A stretch of 64,000 nt of DNA from Gammaproteobacteria bacterium (GTDB lineage Bacteria; Pseudomonadota; Gammaproteobacteria; HTCC5015): positions 62,001-126,000 of the forward strand of contig JANQRI010000008.1 in the NCBI GenBank assembly GCA_028284675.1, given 5' to 3'. The notes below the pieces were generated by a model. That model was not told the DNA's origin, made no database searches, and saw only the letters and a list, made by a program, of their open reading frames with translations. The number at the start of each line of letters is the position of its first letter. The first letter of the stretch is position 1. Positions 62,608-64,000 of the stretch are shown here, piece by piece. A program made the position numbers and the translations under genes.

Positions 62608-64000
62608 ATGTTGGCTAACAAACATGCTTTAATATTCATATCACTGACAATTGGCTGCGCTGTTGCAAACAGCGTTTACGCCAGCAACCCGGAAGATACT
62701 TCGACCAAAAAACAATCCACCTCAACACCGTCCGCGGCAATAAAAAACAAGGATAAAAATCCCGGCACCGAATTGACCATGCTGAAGCCCATTGTTATTC
62801 AGGCATCAGAACCTGCAGGCGGTACCATTATAGAAGACCATGAACCGATTGCGTCGATAAACCAAACCGGCCTTGACCGCATTCTGGCAAAAGATGTTTA
62901 CGAGGCAATTGACAGTATTGCCGGTGTTTCCTCCTTTGGCGGCCCGAGAACACACAGTCGCAATATTTCAATTCGCGGCTTCGCGAACAATGAAGATGTG
63001 CTGATACGGGTAGACGGCGCCAGTCAGAATTTTGAAAAATACCGTTTTGGCAGCGGCATCCTTCTGGAACCGGAACTCCTGAAAACAGTATCTGTACATA
63101 AAGGCTCACCCGGAGCCGCTTATGGCTCCGGTACAATCGGTGGAGCCGTTATCGTCGAAACCAAAGATGCATTTGATTTTTTACCGCCAGGCGAAAATAT
63201 TGGAGCGCATTACAAGCTGGGTTACAACAGCAATGATAATGGCAACCTTGCATCAGTAAATCTGTTTGCCCGACCGTCAACAGGCTTCGGCATGCTGGCA
63301 CATGCCACTCAGCGGAACAGCGAAGATAAAAAGCTTGCCAACGGCGATATTTTTCCAGAATCAGATGAATCACAAACCAGCGGCTTATTAAAATTAAACT
63401 GGCAACAATCCTCTTCATCTTTGGCAATCGCTTACCGCACCGCTGATGAATCCGGCGAGGAGCCATTTGACGCCAGTGCCGGACCTAATGGTATTGGCGG
63501 GCTGGTCGACAGAACCACCCGGGAACGCTCACCGACAATTAATTTTAAATTCAATCCCAACAAGCTGATTAACCTGCAGGCCTCGTTCGGCCGCACAGAC
63601 AAAACCATCACCGATAAAGGCGGGTCGTTTTTCCAGGATGCCACAGGTACATTCGATTATCTGACTGATGATGCCAATATCGCGAATACCTCTGTATTCA
63701 TACAGAAAGATATTAGTTTCAGCATGACTTATGGCATACAAGCCCACCAGCAGGACAGAATGGTTACCCGCACGAACAATATTACCGGCATCACCACATC
63801 GTATGAGCCACAACCGTCCGGCCAGCGAAAATATACCGCGCTGTACCTGCAAAATGAGCTGTTTATCGGCAACCTCTCTTTGAGTTTTGGAATCAGAGAA
63901 GATGACTACACAACCAAAAGTATGGGGCTGGCCGCTGAAATACTAAATCAACAAGGCCGGCGGGACAGTAACCAGTTTAACCTAACAACCCGTAACGCCT
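62608..64000 (+). CDS. TonB-dependent receptor, 3' truncated by the window
   Basis: 464 codons from the ATG at 62608, open to the right edge without a stop. The signal peptide ends VYAS (about residue 24), followed by a Ser/Lys/Thr/Asn linker (about 30-50), a TonB-box-like PIVIQAS (about 58-64) and a plug (about 70-185) with NISIRGFANNEDVLIRVDG and SPGAAYGSGTIGGAVIVETK (quoted in part). The beginning of the barrel follows. The plug resembles heme/hemoglobin-type receptors, but ligand identity needs the missing C-terminus. It is divergent from the ferritin-like gene. Confidence 0.9.
   Translation, partial: MLANKHALIFISLTIGCAVANSVYASNPEDTSTKKQSTSTPSAAIKNKDKNPGTELTMLKPIVIQASEPAGGTIIEDHEPIASINQTGLDRILAKDVYEAIDSIAGVSSFGGPRTHSRNISIRGFANNEDVLIRVDGASQNFEKYRFGSGILLEPELLKTVSVHKGSPGAAYGSGTIGGAVIVETKDAFDFLPPGENIGAHYKLGYNSNDNGNLASVNLFARPSTGFGMLAHATQRNSEDKKLANGDIFPESDESQTSGLLKLNWQQSSSSLAIAYRTADESGEEPFDASAGPNGIGGLVDRTTRERSPTINFKFNPNKLINLQASFGRTDKTITDKGGSFFQDATGTFDYLTDDANIANTSVFIQKDISFSMTYGIQAHQQDRMVTRTNNITGITTSYEPQPSGQRKYTALYLQNELFIGNLSLSFGIREDDYTTKSMGLAAEILNQQGRRDSNQFNLTTRNA

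Noticed and set aside
1..64000. tRNA, rRNA, CRISPR array, insertion sequence or prophage
   Set aside because: No array of regularly spaced repeats, transposase, integrase or structural RNA signature was seen in either strand.

Overview
The window looks like a stretch of chromosome from a free-living, probably marine or aquatic gammaproteobacterium. The evidence is the type IV pilus minor-pilin operon (fimU-pilV-pilW-pilX-pilY1-pilE), the class II aldolase, the 7TMR-DISM/GGDEF diguanylate cyclase, three TonB-dependent receptors, DUF3649/DUF3325/PepSY iron-operon proteins, and an nrt operon behind a sigma-54 promoter. No rRNA, tRNA, CRISPR array, transposase or phage gene was seen. Lineage is inferred from gene content only.

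Layout. 1-2.6 kb: end of a molybdopterin hydroxylase (isoquinoline 1-oxidoreductase beta-subunit type) overlapping a di-heme lipoprotein cytochrome. 2.7-7.2 kb (minus): a membrane diguanylate cyclase and a TonB-dependent receptor with its own terminator. 8.0-18.5 kb (plus): the most unusual block. A sigma-54 promoter precedes a nitrate-type ABC transporter (nrtA-nrtB-ATPase). Then come an outer-membrane porin, a NirB-like FAD/[2Fe-2S] oxidoreductase fused to a bis-His membrane domain, an 11-heme periplasmic cytochrome, two small lipoprotein cytochromes, a truncated hemoglobin and a ferredoxin-type NAD(P)H reductase. 18.5-26.1 kb: the Anbu proteasome-like island (transglutaminase-DUF2126, ATP-grasp, alpha-E, zinc metallopeptidase, Anbu). 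26.4-27.7 kb: a heme-oxygenase-like protein with a large unknown C-terminal domain. 27.7-30.3 kb (minus): modABC. 30.5-34.3 kb: a small membrane protein, a thioredoxin-like protein and three two-component proteins. 34.4-38.6 kb: DUF3179, LpxR-like, small membrane and DUF457 proteins.

38.7-43.1 kb: an orphan DUF4157 (eCIS core domain) effector-like protein with a TIKI/ChaN/erythromycin-esterase-like C-terminus, an out-of-frame TPR-like reading frame directly after it, and a convergent 802-residue protein of unknown function with an internal duplication. 43.3-46.4 kb: alpha/beta hydrolase, NADAR protein, rhomboid protease, fructose-bisphosphate aldolase. 46.6-54.2 kb: minor pilins, PilY1 and PilE. 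54.2-61.5 kb (minus): a nine-gene operon of TonB receptor, lipoprotein, DUF3325, DUF3649, PepSY, ExbB, two ExbDs and TonB behind a strong Fur box. 61.8-64 kb: a ferritin-like protein and the start of a third TonB receptor, cut by the window edge.

How the parts fit. In the 8-18.5 kb block, anions would enter through porin and ABC transporter. NAD(P)H electrons could pass through FAD, [2Fe-2S] and membrane heme b to the periplasmic multiheme cytochrome, while the truncated hemoglobin plus reductase would resemble a two-piece NO dioxygenase. No canonical nitrate or nitrite reductase is encoded in the window, so the terminal reaction is open. This is my leading candidate for an undescribed system. 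The eCIS-type effector locus is the second. The modABC transporter can supply molybdate for the Mo hydroxylase at the left edge, and the 54-61 kb operon is a self-contained iron-acquisition unit.
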